In this document: in pieces, positions 62,824 through 64,000 of the stretch | Layout of the letters: each line of letters begins with the position of its first letter | How positions within the stretch are numbered: the first letter of the stretch is position 1 | Assembly (NCBI RefSeq): GCF_001639065.2 | Contig: NZ_LQXO02000005.1 | Coordinates: 186,001-250,000 of the forward strand | DNA from: Vibrio barjaei | GTDB taxonomy: Bacteria > Pseudomonadota > Gammaproteobacteria > Enterobacterales > Vibrionaceae | Direction: 5' to 3' | DNA length: 64,000 nucleotides | Program-made: the position numbers and the translations under genes | Notes under the pieces: generated by a model | The model's input: only the letters and a program-made list of their open reading frames with translations | The model's database searches: none | What the model was told of the DNA's origin: nothing

Positions 62824-64000
62824 ATGAACTCTCAACGGACACGTGTTTTAATCAAGCGGTTTAGTGTTTGTGCTCTTACTGCTACGAGTATTTTGATTTC
62901 CAATCAAGTTGCGGCGCGCCTAGATGGCGCTATTTTTACTACAACACCAGGTGGTGAAATCGTTAACGAAAACGTTCGTTACGAATCTAAGCTAGAAGTC
63001 TTCTTAGATGATGGCCCAGGCCCAAATGCTCCGGGCACGGCAGCAGCACTACCTGCCGGCTACTATTACTTTCAGGTAACCAACCCATCGGGTAGATGTT
63101 TGCTATCAAGCATTGAACCGGATGCAAATGTGAATGGTGGTACCTGCTACGAATCTGTCAAAGGTAAGGGCGGCCCTAAGAATTCAGCAACGTTCACCGC
63201 TGAACCGCTCGAATGTCGATTGTTCTACTTCGATGGCGAGGACGGTATTACGCTCAGCAACCCTACTTATTCAGTGACTCAAAAAGTAAAAGGACAATGG
63301 GTAACAGAAGAGCGTCCCTGTGCTCACCTACTTGGCAGCGAGTATATTGCCGAAAATGGTGGAGAGTTATCAGAAGGTGATACGATCCAGCTCTTTCCTT
63401 TTGCGAACACGCCCAATTCTGGAGGGGTCTATAAAGCTTGGGTTTCAACGGAAGCTAGTGTCATAAATGCTTGTAATGGAGCGGTAGATAATGGAGCGAC
63501 GGGGGAAAATTGCAGTGGATTTTTCGGCTTTATTCCAAAGTTCTCCAAAACGGATAACTTTAAGGTGATTTTGGGAGAGCGTGAAACACCGGTTACCTAT
63601 GATATCGCTTTACGCTCGTTCCACGACAAAAACCTCAATTGCCAATATGATCCTAACTATACCTCACCAGAAAATGGAGATGAGTTGATAGAAAATTGGG
63701 ATTTTGGCGTTACTGACCCACTTGCCTTACGTAATATCTTCCGAACTACAGATTCTGAAGCGTTTCCAATTACCTTCAGTGTGATAGAGCAGGAGATGTT
63801 AGCATGGTCGGTGGATCATTTTATGTGGTTTGCTGACGTGAACAATGTTGCTCCTCTCAACGCTAATTTTACCCACTTTACCACTTTTGCAGAGTTGAGA
63901 AATTATGCGGCAGCTCATAATGATGGTGATCTTCGACTAGGTTTTGTCTCTCCACTCGCGTGTGATCAAGGAACGGGCAGCGAAGTGATCAGCCGTGACT
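62824..64000 (+). CDS. Secreted protein under a sigma-54 promoter (partial, runs off the edge)
   Basis: Open from ATG 62824 (AAGGAG 7 bases upstream) through the window end, at least 392 residues. The signal peptide ends near SNQVAARLDG. The mature protein starts with a small beta-rich domain (FLDDGPGPNAPGTAAALPAG, then YYYFQVTNPSGRCLLSS) and contains several spaced cysteines. No catalytic motif or repeat unit is recognised so far. It is likely a large exoprotein or surface protein whose expression is switched on by the adjacent activator. Confidence 0.8.
   Translation, partial: MNSQRTRVLIKRFSVCALTATSILISNQVAARLDGAIFTTTPGGEIVNENVRYESKLEVFLDDGPGPNAPGTAAALPAGYYYFQVTNPSGRCLLSSIEPDANVNGGTCYESVKGKGGPKNSATFTAEPLECRLFYFDGEDGITLSNPTYSVTQKVKGQWVTEERPCAHLLGSEYIAENGGELSEGDTIQLFPFANTPNSGGVYKAWVSTEASVINACNGAVDNGATGENCSGFFGFIPKFSKTDNFKVILGERETPVTYDIALRSFHDKNLNCQYDPNYTSPENGDELIENWDFGVTDPLALRNIFRTTDSEAFPITFSVIEQEMLAWSVDHFMWFADVNNVAPLNANFTHFTTFAELRNYAAAHNDGDLRLGFVSPLACDQGTGSEVISRD

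Noticed and set aside
1..64000. CRISPR arrays, insertion sequences, prophage, integron cassettes, rRNA or tRNA genes
   Set aside because: No repeat-spacer array, transposase, integrase or structural-RNA pattern was seen in reading both strands.

Overview
The window reads as chromosomal DNA of a marine gammaproteobacterium of the genus Vibrio, most likely the second chromosome. The evidence is gene content and order. A tonB1-exbB1-exbD1-hutBCD operon lies divergent from hutWXZ and next to a LuxT/SwrT-type TetR regulator. A napFDABC operon carries the tiny nap-linked membrane gene typical of Vibrio. There is a second secDF pair, and c-di-GMP enzymes are abundant. Base composition is even and coding density is high. 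I see no insertion sequence, prophage, integron, CRISPR array, rRNA or tRNA gene. Species is not assigned.

Layout. 1-3.3 kb: tail of adenosine deaminase, murein endopeptidase mepA, a small HTH regulator, a membrane diguanylate cyclase. 3.4-12 kb: a lactate oxidation operon (lldP, lldE, lldF, lldG, dld-II) with a divergent LysR regulator. 12-15.3 kb: sgrR with a preceding SgrT-like small gene, a 20-residue-repeat exported protein, YnjH-like and YfcZ-like small proteins. 15.3-24 kb: luxT and the heme uptake/utilisation locus. 24-27 kb: VOC, ABM-domain and YtoQ proteins, YjdM, a MATE pump. 27-32.3 kb: a LysR regulator and an scs-type thiol-redox operon. 32.3-36 kb: mpaA and a divergent OppA/MppA-type binding protein, a HTH regulator, a 59-residue protein. 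36.5-40.5 kb: a GT39 glycosyltransferase, then a fluoride riboswitch ahead of an IscU/NifU-like scaffold gene and a GGGtGRT-family gene. 40.5-52 kb: a GGDEF-EAL protein paired with a PhnD-like binding protein, three hypothetical genes, secD2-secF2, a hybrid HD-GYP sensor. 52-59 kb: nap operon with divergent narQ-narP. 59-61.6 kb: 6-phospho-beta-glucosidase with its GntR regulator. 61.7-64 kb: a sigma-54 activator lacking a sensor domain, a good sigma-54 promoter, and a large secreted protein cut by the window edge.

How the genes work together. Several blocks are self-contained regulons: lactate uptake plus oxidation, heme import plus its energiser plus heme breakdown under Fur, and nitrate respiration under FNR and NarQP. 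Three proteins make or break c-di-GMP, and two of them have periplasmic substrate-binding-type input. The most unusual items are (a) the fluoride riboswitch controlling an Fe-S-scaffold/GGGtGRT pair rather than a fluoride exporter, with a readable translational switch; (b) the SgrT-like ORF directly upstream of sgrR, with repeated complementary segments; and (c) the sigma-54 activator/promoter/secreted-protein module at the right edge.
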